From NCBI RefSeq assembly GCF_000972845.2, contig NC_040021.1:11746908-11810907 (forward strand): a stretch of DNA of 64,000 nucleotides, in the 5' to 3' direction. The position numbers and the translations under genes are program-made. The number at the start of each line of letters is the position of its first letter. Within the stretch, counting starts at the first letter, position 1. This document shows, piece after piece, positions 23,094 to 40,500 of this stretch. Origin of the DNA: Larimichthys crocea. Taxonomy: Eukaryota; Chordata; Actinopteri; Sciaenidae. The notes under the pieces are model-generated. The model saw only the letters and a list, made by a program, of their open reading frames with translations. It was not told the DNA's origin and ran no database searches.

Positions 23094-25823
23094 CCTGCTG
23101 GTTTTGTAATATTGAAACAGAGAATTTATTTATAACAGACTGACAGTGAAATAGTGTTGTTCTTTATGATTAAAAATCGAGAAATTCAGGCTAAAGGCTC
23201 GAGTGACTGTAGAGCAGACATGTTATCAATTGTAGCAAAAGTTATGCTTACTCATGTTTTTCTCAGAATCGATGTGACATCTTTGCATTCAGAGTCAGAT
23301 GCCAATTTCCTGTGATTACAGTCAATTTTGTAGTTTACAGAAGTTGTCATTGTCTTGTTTATTGCTGTCATGTATTTTAAAAGTACCGGCCTCTGAGTTT
23401 TCTAATGGTGTCAGCTTGCCACCCCCTCAGCATCTGTTTGAGCGCGGTTGTGTTACTGACAGGGTGGTTCAGTCTTTATTTCCTCTAAGACAGTGGTTCA
23501 GGAACATTTTTGTCTGCCGTGTCCCCACAGCTCTTTCTGATAAGCTCAAGTGGCCCATAACGTTAACGTTATTTACCACTGTTGATTGTATAAAGGGAGA
23601 TATTGTTTTTATATAAAAGATATATTTTAGTTTTTAGCTTGTGAGGGGATGTGTCTCCTTCACATTTAAAGAGTGTGTTTTTAATGAATAAATTAAGCAA
23701 GTAAAAGTGCAGGGGGGCTTTTTTAGAAGGCAGAGGGTCACCTTCAAAAGTCTTCCGGGTTTTGAAGCCCATTTATTCCCACTCCACTGCTTTATACTTA
23801 ATGTTTTTCTCTGTATTGCTCCAACATCAATTACCTTGAAAACTTTTGAACAAGATCTCGTGAGAACACGGTTAAAAAATATCAAAAAATAACTTGCACC
23901 TTGCAGGAATAAAGACTCAAAATGTTAATTGCTTGGTGTTCAGTGCCCGGCAAAAGAACTTTATAAGTAATTTGAAGGCATAATAATGGGATTTAATAAG
24001 TGACTGCACACCTGGACTGTTCCTTTTCTTAGTTCCATTTGTCCATCCTCCTGATGACTCTCAGATACTTACATTGAAAGACTTAAAACAGTTTGCTTGA
24101 TGACATCTTTTAAATTCTGAAGAGTTTCTGTCTCAAAAGTAAAGCAGTTGCATCACCATTAAGTGAAATGGCATGATGAGGAAAAAGCACCCTGTCGACC
24201 TTTCACAGTATGCTGCAAATTTATTGCATCTTATATTCAATAATAAAGGCTAAATTATAGGAATGTTTCACTTCACCTCACCTACACTTTTACACTACAT
24301 TCTTCTTTTTTTAAATAGATTGAATGTAAAAAAAAATAAGTGGAGAGAAAGAATAGTGAAAGAGACAGCCATTCAAGGTCAAAGCCACATATATGAATAT
24401 TTACGTTGACATTTGGTACACAAACCACTTGGAGAAGGGAGATGGTGACAGCAGGGATCTTAAACTGGGCAGGAGCACAGTGCTGCATACTGATCAGGGA
24501 TGATGAGCTGTCTCATTGGTGAGCTAACAAAACACGAGATATCAGTGTGAAATGTAGCTGTAATGTAGCTTAGTGTCCAGTGAAAGCCGAGAGATAGATG
24601 CTCGCACCCATACCAAAATCCATTCATTTGTTTCTTAAAACTAATTAGATCATTTCATCCTTTAACGCTGAACAGTGGAGACAGAAGGTCTGAGACAACA
24701 TTGCATGGCCACAATTCAGCCCACATTGCGTAGGCCAGCAGTATCCCTCAGTACTTTTTACTGCACCAGCGGACATGTAATTAAATTTTCCTGTAGTTAC
24801 CGGTGCCCTTGACTCATCATTGCACACAACCATGGTGGTCAGTCACCACACACATTTGTGGGGGTTGGTGGGGGGTTCCTGCTGCCTCATGACTTTCAGT
24901 CTTCTTGCAGTGCAAAGACTCATATATATCAAGAAAAAATATCAGTCTAGCAGATGGCTTTCTAAATCTTTCCCAATTGAAGTCAAAATAAAGGAAAGTT
25001 CAAATAAATTGCGTGCCTGTGTGCAGATTTCTTTTATATTGGCTTCATCGGAGTAAATTCCATTAGCAAGAATAGCCTCCGCATAAGAGTTCATTTAACA
25101 TTCAGAAAATATAATCAGCCTTTTGTATAGATCTACACAACATAAGCCAAGTAAGAAAATGCTTCCTTAGCTTCTTTTGTCAACATTTTTTTTTGTTTTA
25201 TGTTTCGCATTAAATGTTAATGTTAATCATCCTATTGGCATTCACAGCAGCAATACATTTTTGACCACTTGGAGGCAGCTAAACAGGCTATAAATACAAC
25301 ACAGACACAGAGCTACATTAAAATCTATTTGGAGTTGTGTCTAGACACCTGATGAATGAAAGTGTTTCCCCGCTAAATGCTTTATTGCCTTCACTAGCTC
25401 ATTGCTAACTTTAGTTGTTGGACAGATACTGCCTTTGGTGCTGGACAGTGAAGCTTTTTATCTGAAAATAGCTGCCTGTTGTGTGTGAAAACACTGATGA
25501 GAGTGATTTCAGAACGGTGAAGTTGCAGGACTTAAAAGCACGACAGGAGCTGAAAAGGGCTAAAAATGATCTGCAGAGCGTAGAGTGGCTCTGTGGCTTC
25601 AGCGTTACAAGTGTCTACTTTCACATTACACTTCCTGTCACCATTTGATGTAATATAAAAAAAAATCTGAAGTGCTCCTTTAAGAAAACGTGTGGGACAT
25701 CAATCACATCAATGAGCGTCCTCACTGTTGATTGATATTCCTTAGTGGTTGTAAGTGGTTTCAGGGAGCTATATTAATACTTCATTAACAAAAAACAGCC
25801 TGTTTGCAGCGCTCGCCTGAAAT

Positions 25824-26085
25824 CTTAAAAGGACAAGTGTGTCGGATTTAGTGGTTAGCGGTGTAGTTGCAGACTGCAAATGTAAACCCCTCCACTTACC
25901 CTCTTATTCCAAGTATGAGGGAGAAACTATGGTGGAACTGAAACACATGAAAACACAAAAGGTCCAATCTAGAGCCAGTGTTTATTTTGTCTGTTCTGTG
26001 CTACTGTAGAAACATGGGGTTGTAATATGGTGGACACGGTGGAAGTGGACCCAGGCATGTGTAAATATGTAAATATAAAAGTTTT
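25824..26085 (-). mobile_element. Degraded, truncated copy of the MITE-like element
   Basis: Starts with a diverged inverted-repeat end (TTAAAAGGACAAGTGTGTCG). Its interior matches the reverse complement of the element at 1991-2380; a shared core is CTGTTCTG followed by CTACTGTAGAAA. The far end is missing. It is more diverged than copy 1 and so probably older. Confidence 0.75.
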
Positions 26086-26551
26086 TAGAATTTTCATATT
26101 TGAAGCTAGTCTTGTCTTAAACTTTCTTATTTAAAGCCGATATTGACAGATTGATGTGTACAAAGATTTGTTTTGAATAAAACTTTATATTACAAGCAAG
26201 AGTCCATAAATGAATAAAAAAATATTATTTTTCTTTCAAAATGAAACTCAGAGATCAGATCAAATAAAAACAAGTTTTTTGCAGGAGTTTACGAGCCATA
26301 TCATATTTCTCTAACCTTATTCATGTTGCAAATGCTTATTTTGCAAAATGTCTTATAGACTTCCTCTGCTGTCGTTTCAAGAGCTCTCACATCTATTGGA
26401 CCGAACACTCTTGAAGGACTCATTAATTTAATGACATCAAAGCCCAGGGGAGGAAAAATGTTTATGAGGAGCATAATCTCAAATGAACATCATTGAAAAC
26501 AGCAACATTATTGGAAGATGAAAGCACATCTCTTTTCATCTGTGTTGATGT

Positions 26552-26552
<1 letters not shown>

Positions 26553-26588
<36 letters not shown>
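26553..26588. repeat. (CT)n microsatellite
   Basis: Perfect CT dinucleotide tract of 18 units. Confidence 0.92.
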
Positions 26589-26592
<4 letters not shown>

Positions 26593-29307
26593 TTTTTTAT
26601 TTTATCCCAGAGGACAGCACAGGGTTATCCTCACAAGATGCTAATGATGTGTTGCCTTTTGCAGGGATCAGCCATCAATCTGTGTACCAGCCACGGTTTC
26701 CCGTCATTATTCCTCTAAAGCAACAGTGATGAACAGAAGGAAGCAGAGAGGGTGACTGGGCCTCCCAACCTTTACCAACATGTCTTGTCATCTTGTGTTA
26801 ACATCATGGCTCATTTCAAGGTGAGGAAGCTTATCAATCATACTACAGTGTGGCGCTTTGAAAGTAGTCCCATCCATTCATCAGCTGATAGACTGATGCC
26901 ATTATATTTAGACCTGTGGTGGTGAACAAATATTAGCTGTTTCCTATAACATCTACACTATCTTGCCGCTCACGCTCAACAGATGGATTCTAACTATATT
27001 TTAATAGATTATTATTATATTTGGTGATGCTGCCAGAGGTAAACAGGAAGATTAGCAAAGAGAAATGTGAATTAATGCAAGTGTGGCAAGCAAAATCCTT
27101 TAAGAAGGGTGCTATTGTTCTACAGCAAGAATGAGGATTTTTCTTTTCTTTTTAAGCCTCCTTTTTAATCATTCGCTTTACTTAAATGTCTTCCAGCACA
27201 AAAAAAACAAAACACTCAGATGCTTTTAGATGCCAAGAAAGGCTGACAGTTAGAGAGATAACGCCTAAGTAAATACAGATAACTGTGATAGGATCAGCAC
27301 GTGACCGGCCTGTCCCAGTGGTTAGAGACCACAGCTGACTCAGACCACCATGCAGGATAGGGTGATGTGAGAGCGTGTGCACAGTTGGAAGCTTTAGTTT
27401 TAGCACATAGCAGTAGGTGTGATGGTAGACTGTAGTTTGTACAAATCTGGGCCATAACTGTGACAACAAAATGTGCATATAATACCATTTGGAGGATGTG
27501 CAATATTTTTGGAGGATGCATTTCCCTGCTGTGAAGGTGAATGTTGCATTTCAGCTCAATATTCAGTGAAAACTTAGATTTAACTTTTCATTCATTAATT
27601 CCTTGTCTGTTTCCCCCTCATTTCCTGCTATTGAGGCGTAAAAACCCATATAAATCAATTTAAAAATGAATAACATATGAGACACAATGTTGGCATAATC
27701 TATAATTACAAGAATCATTTTTCAGAAGTTTTACTTAAGGCAATTTGGCTCTAGTACATTATTAGCGGCACAACAGTCTCTTTGCAGTCTAGAGCTGATT
27801 AATAATGTGAAACTGTGTGACAGTGACCTCTGCAGGATGACAAGAGTACAGTAATGACTGTATGACCTTTTCCTCCTTCAGTTTTCTCATAAACATGAGG
27901 CATACTTTCTTTCCTAACATGTCAACATTTATATTTATATATATTGTAATAAGTGATCGTCAGGAAAAGGAACCGCGTGACATTGGGGGATTGTTAATTT
28001 CCGTAATTGAAGAAGGTGAACGTTCAAGACACTACAGGCATCAAAGCTGTCATTAAACTATCCTCGACTGAATTCATAAGCAAGATTCATATTACACGGA
28101 TTGCCATTGTGGCATCTGACGCTGGGATGCATTTAATGTAATTGCTGCTGACTATGTTGTTGATACAGGTCTCTCCTATTGTTAACATTTGGAAACTCTC
28201 CAAAGTTTACATACATGCTGTATAGATTAAACAAAAACTGAGCTCACTCATAATAAAAAAACGTTTTAATCACTAGTACAGACTGTTTTGATGACGCGAG
28301 AGGAAAGATGGCGGTCGTTCATGACCGTGAAGTCACTTATTACACTCGTATAAGCATACATAGACTTATAGCAGATACCACTAGTGAACAGTATTGATTA
28401 ATGAGAGTTGGTGACTGTTTTTTTTCTCATGTTATTCACTGTAGATATCATGAGAAATAAAAACCAAAGGCACCATAACAGAACAAAAACCCACTTCCCT
28501 CAAAATGTCTCTCAACCACCAAATGAGAACAGACGTTGTCTCAGAGAGAGAGAGAGAAGTGAAGTGCTTCATCAATTTGCTGCATTCTAGGTGTATGGCA
28601 TTTGAGGAATGCTGAGTCACACTTCCTGTTTCCTGTCCTTTCAGGCAATTCCCCTCTCTTATCTTTAAGATGCTGTCTGCGACCCCCAGGGAGGATTTAG
28701 TTAGATCATAACTACTGTAATGTAGCCGGGGTCAGCCGCCGTTAAGGGCTTCCTGTAAACTACTGTTGTCTCTCACTCTTATGACATCTTAACCTTTTAT
28801 CTCATGAAGTCAGTATTTTACCTTTGGGTTGGTATTACTTCATAATTTCATTGCTGTTCAAACTAAAACAAAAAAACACGGTTAAACTAAAATTAATCTG
28901 AATCATAGTAGCTGCATGATGTTACCGTTATTATTATAATTATTATGACTGTCATCCTATGTCATCCTTGTTTGTTTTGTTTTATATGTACTACTCTTGC
29001 GTATTTTATCCCCATTTCCATCATTGCTAATAACTAAATAAAAAATAACATACAATACAATACAATATAAATAACTAAAATTAAAAAATATATACTGTCA
29101 CACTACTTAACAGCTCAAAAAAATCTCCTGCCTGAAGTTTTATGTTACTAAGTGTGTGATTAACCCTTTACGAGAAATCATTATTTCAAACAAGTAAATA
29201 TAGAAAGTAGACACTGAAACCTTGATTTAAAATGTCTGCTAAGAATGTTTTGAACTTAATGAAATTAAATACAAGAGAAAATTAAAATGGTCAATAATGT
29301 TAATATC

Positions 29308-29313
29308 TTTATT
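29308..29313 (-). promoter_or_regulatory. blk: Candidate polyadenylation signal for blk
   Basis: AATAAA on the minus strand about 530 nt downstream of the blk stop codon. A weaker ATTAAA lies at 29451-29456. Either could end the blk 3' UTR. Confidence 0.4.
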
Positions 29314-29840
29314 TAGAAAAAAACAAACAAAAAAACTATGCAAATATACAATAAAGCTTTTTTTAAGTATCTGCTGACTGTAAATTTTTTTAAAAAGTGC
29401 AAGTATTGTGCATGTAATCTCAGGTTGTTTGTTTCTGTACCATGCAAATGTTTAATCTATAACTTTACCTGTGTCGACTTTCCCGGGTCCAAGGCCTTTT
29501 TACATTATGCATGTACTGTATTTGTATTTCCATATTCCTTTTAACCATGGTGTATCAGTCTTAAATTTGTGTCCTCATACTCCATGGCTGTCATCACCAA
29601 TGAGAGCCATCAATAACGGGAGTACAGCCAGTATAATAAAACTTCTGAATGTTTCCTTTCTGACTTGAACATGTTTTAGACGCTCTTAGCTGCTAAAGAC
29701 AAAAGGAGCCATTACATTACATTCACTCAGAAGTTAGGGGTAAAAAATGTGTCCTTTGTTTAAAAAAATAAATTCTTTCAGCTATAAAGAAGATGTTCGG
29801 TTGGTCCCCGATCCATTTGAGTCTCACATCTCACTTGCAA

Positions 29841-35603
<5,763 letters not shown>

Positions 35604-35779
35604 CCTGCATGCAGAATGGAAATCTTCTTCCGTTATACCGCATAACTAAGCTACTGTAAGTAGATTTTACATGCTGCAGATAGCCTTGTAGTTCATTAGA
35701 AATGATCAAATACCACCATCCGTACATAAGTTACTGCTAAGAGCATCTGATAGTAAGAGCAAGTTCATTTCTTTCTTAC

Positions 35780-35863
35780 CTGATGAGCTTTACTGAACAG
35801 TCTTTTCAGTCTCCGCTCCTCCCACTGCAGGGCCTGTGAATCTGTGAGTTCATACCCGGTGCT
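35780..35863 (-). other. blk: Putative spliced 5' UTR exon of blk
   Basis: 84-nt segment with a good acceptor (ATTTTTCAG) and a GTAAGA donor, lying 176 bp upstream of blk coding exon 1, which itself begins at a splice acceptor. The natural reading is a 5' UTR exon. It contains an upstream ATG whose 15-codon ORF ends within the exon. One frame is fully open (TGYELTDSQALQWEERRLKR then LFSKAHQ) and looks coding-like, but it would run into a stop in the next exon. Predicted only from splice signals. Confidence 0.45.
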
Positions 35864-36312
35864 GAAAAATGAATAAAAACTGCTCAAAATTGCTCAATCA
35901 TGAGGGAACGGTGTCTTTTTCATGTTATGTCTTGGTCACAAGTGCACTTACAACAAATTGTCTCACATAAGAGGAAGTGGATGTTTTTTCAACCTTATGT
36001 GGCTGCATTTGCATAAACAGTTTAAGAAGCAGCCATGTTGTTTTGTCAAAGTTAAAAACAGAAAAAAATGAAGTGCTAAAAATAACTGATAGTTGGCAAA
36101 TGTGTGAAAGCATGTTTTTTGTATTTATGGATCACTTACTAGTGCTGTCTCTGAATCTATCTAAACAGATAGTTTCACATGTAGGATGATGTGCATGTTG
36201 AAACTTTTACATTTTAAAAGTCATAAGAACCAAAACAGCCATAATAATAGTTGTAAGAGCCGCTTTAAGTTACATCAGCTGTTGAATGTTCAACCTGAAT
36301 GGATTAGTGTTT

Positions 36313-36334
36313 GTTAGTTAGTTAGTTAGTTAGT
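36313..36334. repeat. (GTTA)n tetranucleotide repeat
   Basis: Five to six GTTA units in tandem. Confidence 0.85.
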
Positions 36335-36891
36335 TTAGTGTGCCTGAGAATGGCACACTATATATTATTTGTTTGTCAGTGTTCAGAAGTCAAATTTTAT
36401 GATTGCACATGCAAATTAAGCTGGTTAAAAATTACAACATAGTACACAGTACAGTCTAATACAACCAAAACCTAACAGGCTTGGCCATCATACTATATTC
36501 ATAGTTTATTTGCCTGACTGTTTATTGAATGACTTTTGACTTTCAGTAAGTTTGTGTCAGTGCTCTAACAGGAATATTGGAAAATAATACTTTATTTTAT
36601 TTATTAATGCCTTAAAGTCACATATATAAAAATAAAAAAATCACTGATCACAATCTATCTAAATATATCCACCAATGTGCAATTAAAACTGTGGCGGTAA
36701 TTTTATATATCTGTTGAACAGTGACAAACTTTCTATAATGACTATTTATATTTATAAGTGTAAGTACATACCCCACATTTGTTTTTATGTGGAGAAACTG
36801 ATCATTTGAAAGAAAACTAGCTTTATTTCCCCCACCCTTTGCAACTTTAATTTTTACATACCATATCAATAATCCATCATCGCGCCATTTC

Positions 36892-36917
36892 CACACACAC
36901 ACACACACACACACACC
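36892..36917. repeat. (CA)n microsatellite
   Basis: Perfect CA tract of about 12 units. Confidence 0.9.
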
Positions 36918-37094
36918 AGGAAATCTATTTCTTATCAATTTCAAGTGTAAAGTCATGTTACTGCTTGTGTGATAAACTTGTTAACCTGTTTTTCCCCCCT
37001 ACAACTGATGGCTTTAAATGTTCTGTTCAAATTATTATTGACTATGTAACTGGTATATTATGGTATGTCAATAAAACTCCAGTTAAACTCTGAA

Positions 37095-37157
37095 CTGTGT
37101 TCAGATGTTAAATATTTCAATGTTTTAAACACTGAAATATTTAACAGCTGAACACAG
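37095..37157. repeat. Near-perfect palindrome, 31-bp arms, one-base centre
   Basis: Arms 37095-37125 and 37127-37157 are reverse complements with 29 of 31 positions paired; the mismatches are at 37105/37147 and 37120/37132. The inner part contains TTAAATATTTCA and its complement. It could extrude a cruciform, or fold as a hairpin if transcribed. Confidence 0.9.
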
Positions 37158-37400
37158 AACAAGAAATTATTCTTTTTATTTCAGAATTATTTGGTATTTA
37201 TTTTACTTTTATAATATTACAGTAGCTGCGCTTGTGTTAATTAGTGTAATGTCAAATAAACATACAGCAGATAAATACCTTGAATTTGTCCCCCAGCTTC
37301 TGTCTTTAAAAGTACTCCAGATACAAAATGTCTTCAATTTCCTTATTGAAAACCAACTTGTCAGTGTGTCACTCTCACTCGCTCACTTTGTTTCTGAAAG

Positions 37401-37508
37401 TCTCTCTCTCTCTCTCTCTCTCTCTTGCTCTTTCCTTTCTTTTTTTTCTCTCTCTCACTCACACACACACAGTGAAGACCACAGCCTCGGGGGGGGGGGG
37501 GGGGGGGG
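37401..37508. repeat. Compound simple sequence: (CT)n, (CA)n and a 20-base G run
   Basis: (CT)12 at 37401-37424, a second CT stretch to about 37458, a short CA tract, then 20 consecutive G at 37489-37508. The G run is long enough to form G-quadruplex structures, and its assembled length may be unreliable. Confidence 0.9.
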
Positions 37509-40500
37509 ATAGTTTACCGTAAATAGATATCAGTTTGTCTGTTTGTTTTTTGTCTACTTCCTCCCTTGCCTCTTCAAACTTCAACCTTCAAACTAGTTAA
37601 CGAATGAAATGGATTAATATAGTTCATCTTTAGACTTCAGACTAATCACAACTCAGGTGAGATTTATCAATTACAATGAGGAAGTTTGCACAGAAGTGAG
37701 ATAGACAGTGGAACAATGGTTGCACTCTACTGTATGTGTCTATATGGGTGTATAGGTGTGGTTTAGTGCTGGGCGCATATTCAAATGTAAAAGACTGAGT
37801 GGTTTCCATGACATATGTCTCAGTTCCTCTGGTGGTTTAAGCCACTGTTGTTCATGTCTACTGTTTTACAACCTAGCACCCTGTTATACTGTACATCTTT
37901 ACAGTAAAGCAGTACACATTTTTGCCACAAGATGGACTGGTGAGCTGGTCTTGAAACCGTCTCACTGAGAAATGGTATTGGGGTATCTGCAGACATGCAA
38001 GGTCAAATGTTGAATTAAAGCGAAAATAATAAAAAATAAGATTATTGTTGTTTAAATTCTTCATATTATTCCAGATCTGCACCTTGTTATGGAATTTTCT
38101 GTCCTTAGGTTACACGAGGTCACGTGTGGGCCTTGAGGTCCTCTGCAGTATTAGTTGTTTGGCTTTGGTTGGGAACAGTAGGTGCCAGCCTATCTCAACA
38201 CTGTGGTGGCCAGGGTCGAAGAGACCTATTGCTGCCTGCTTAGACATAATAGATAGCTTGCCGTTGACGGTAAACAGACATCTGTGTCTCCAGACTAGAA
38301 TATGCTAACAATAACACCTGCATGAGTAAAAACATTCTCTTTGACTAATTCTGGGCGTATAGTATTTGTGGTGTTATCTTGGGGTTTAAAGTCTATCCAC
38401 CAGGATGAGTTTGGCAGAATGTGAGACCGACTCAGGCACTTCTGACGTACTTTGAGAGTGTCTCTAATTCTCCTTAATCAAACATCAATAAATAATACAG
38501 CATAAGACTTCAGAGGCTCCTGAATACTTTCTTCCTTCCTGACCTCACCATTGACCTTTGACTTCAGCCATTTCTCCACAACACACATGATGTTTATCCA
38601 CATTTTTCTACTTTATTTAGATGAACGTGTCTAATGGTGCTCCCCTTACTTCCTTATCACCATCCTGAAACTGGACAATAATATAATATAAGTATTACAG
38701 TGTATTACACACAGTTTTGACCCAACACAAAGCAATAATAGAGCCCAGATCACCTACATCGATACATTTGTTTCTATTTTGTGCAAATAAATATGTGAGC
38801 AATGAAAAATTAATAAACACTACTGCGTATTAAAATTGCAAAATGTAATCACAGTCAGTGTACTGATCTGATTCTGTATTAGTCTGAGGACATCTGAGGT
38901 GTGGTGTAAGTTTTCTGGTTGTCTACTCTTTGATGTTTCCCTGTTTTGACACTAGAGGGCGTAGAAAGTCATGTTTTAAACCCTGACTCTCCTAAAGTAG
39001 GCCCATTTTAAGCCACTTTGCTAGTTTCCCCCTAAATTCATGCCATATCTATTAATAGCTAACACTTGCATCGACCTCCCATAAAGAAATGATTCAACAG
39101 AGTGCTAAACTTTGGGGGCTTTTTCTTCCGTAATGCTTGTATATCTGTATCTGCTGCAGAGGATGTGAATACAGATGCACATTCTGTCACATTTGTGGAA
39201 AAGAATTGCAAACTGATGTGTGGTCAATCTATCAAAGCATAACAATGCTTTGGTTTTTCACACCATACAGCACAGTTAACCAGGTCTTTCCTATTCTCAC
39301 CACACAATGCACTGAAGAGGGAATTCACCTCTCTTCTTCTTCTGTGATGGAAACAATAAACACAAAACAATGTGTCCTTGAGTGATCTAGCAGTAATTAT
39401 GACCCTTCTGTTTCTGGTTTGCATGTTAAATTACTGTAGGATGATATTAAGAATGAATCAAAGAGCCTTGTAAGGAAGATATCATTCAGAGTATGTTGTA
39501 ACCTATAAGTGCAGGGAACAATAAATCTTACAGCACCGGAAGTGTTTGTTTCCTATGGGGGGCTTTATCCAACACGCAACGTGGGGATATTACTCTCTGG
39601 GCAACACTTCACAGGTTTTTGTTTGGACCACCTGTGCTGTGTGTGGGGACTGTGCTTTGCTGTAGTTCTCTGAAGGAACGACCTCACTTCTCACAGACAC
39701 ACAAACACAGACACACACACACAGGCTGCAGGTGCATGGTGAGTGTTATTGAGTGCGTCCTGGTTACTAACTGCTGTTTCTCTTTATACTCCCGTCTTCT
39801 GGTTTTCCATCAGCCCTTGTTTTCTTCCCAGGGCCTTGGCGGATGCTTGTGTACAGCTCTGTTGGGGTCCCTAGACATTGCATCCTGCTTGCAGAAGGGT
39901 CATAAGTGGGCCCCACAGGATAACCTGAACAACGGTGGGAAAGACAGGGAGCGTGGGTCTCCTTTACTAACGCAGTCCTGGCCACCTCTGTGCCAAAAGC
40001 ATACAAGCTGCCAATGAGCGCTTTCAATTCCCATTATCAGTGTGAGTGTGCACTGCATGTGGCTGTAAATGGCTGCACATGTGCTTACTGTATTTGTGTG
40101 TGAGTGGCCAAACAGGACATTCATTGTGTAAAATACAGATTAGAAATTGAATATTTACTAGATGCTGTACTGTAAGTGTTCTGATTTATTCAGACACACA
40201 CACTTATCAACACACAGGAACACACTTTCCTTAATTTTAATCCCCGTCTACATCACAAGAGGCCCCTCTTTGACTTCCTGTCTGTGTGGGAACCATTTCT
40301 ATCCTCTGTCACACATGGAGCGAGACGGTCTCACTCTTGCATTTGCCTTTAAAAGACAAAAGTGATTGTCAATAAACAAGAAACAATTGAACTCCTCTAT
40401 TCATTCAACAGGCACTTTTGCTGTTCCTCTGGGATGTTCATGAGTTTTGGGAGCGCTTCACTTTTCCTATTGCTTTTCCTCCATTAGAAAGCTGACATAA

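Larger units (their letters stand above)
20763..29300. other. Intergenic region between fndc4 and blk
   Basis: 8.5 kb with no convincing gene on either strand. The longest ORF (20827-21372, 181 aa) runs through CAG/CAT and (CA)n repeats and has no recognisable domain. The region contains microsatellites at 21327-21366, 21436-21484, 23001-23093 and 26553-26588, and a degraded transposon copy at 25824-26085. The fndc4 and blk genes are arranged head to tail here. Confidence 0.65.

Noticed and set aside
22875..23135. Overlapping ORFs encoding Cys/Val/Arg or Thr/His runs
   Set aside because: They are translations of the (CA)n/(GT)n microsatellite at 23001-23093.
39619..40017. 132-aa plus-strand ORF in the blk-rp1l1 interval
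   Set aside because: No recognisable motif or codon bias and no flanking exons. It is within the chance range for 7 kb of intergenic DNA.
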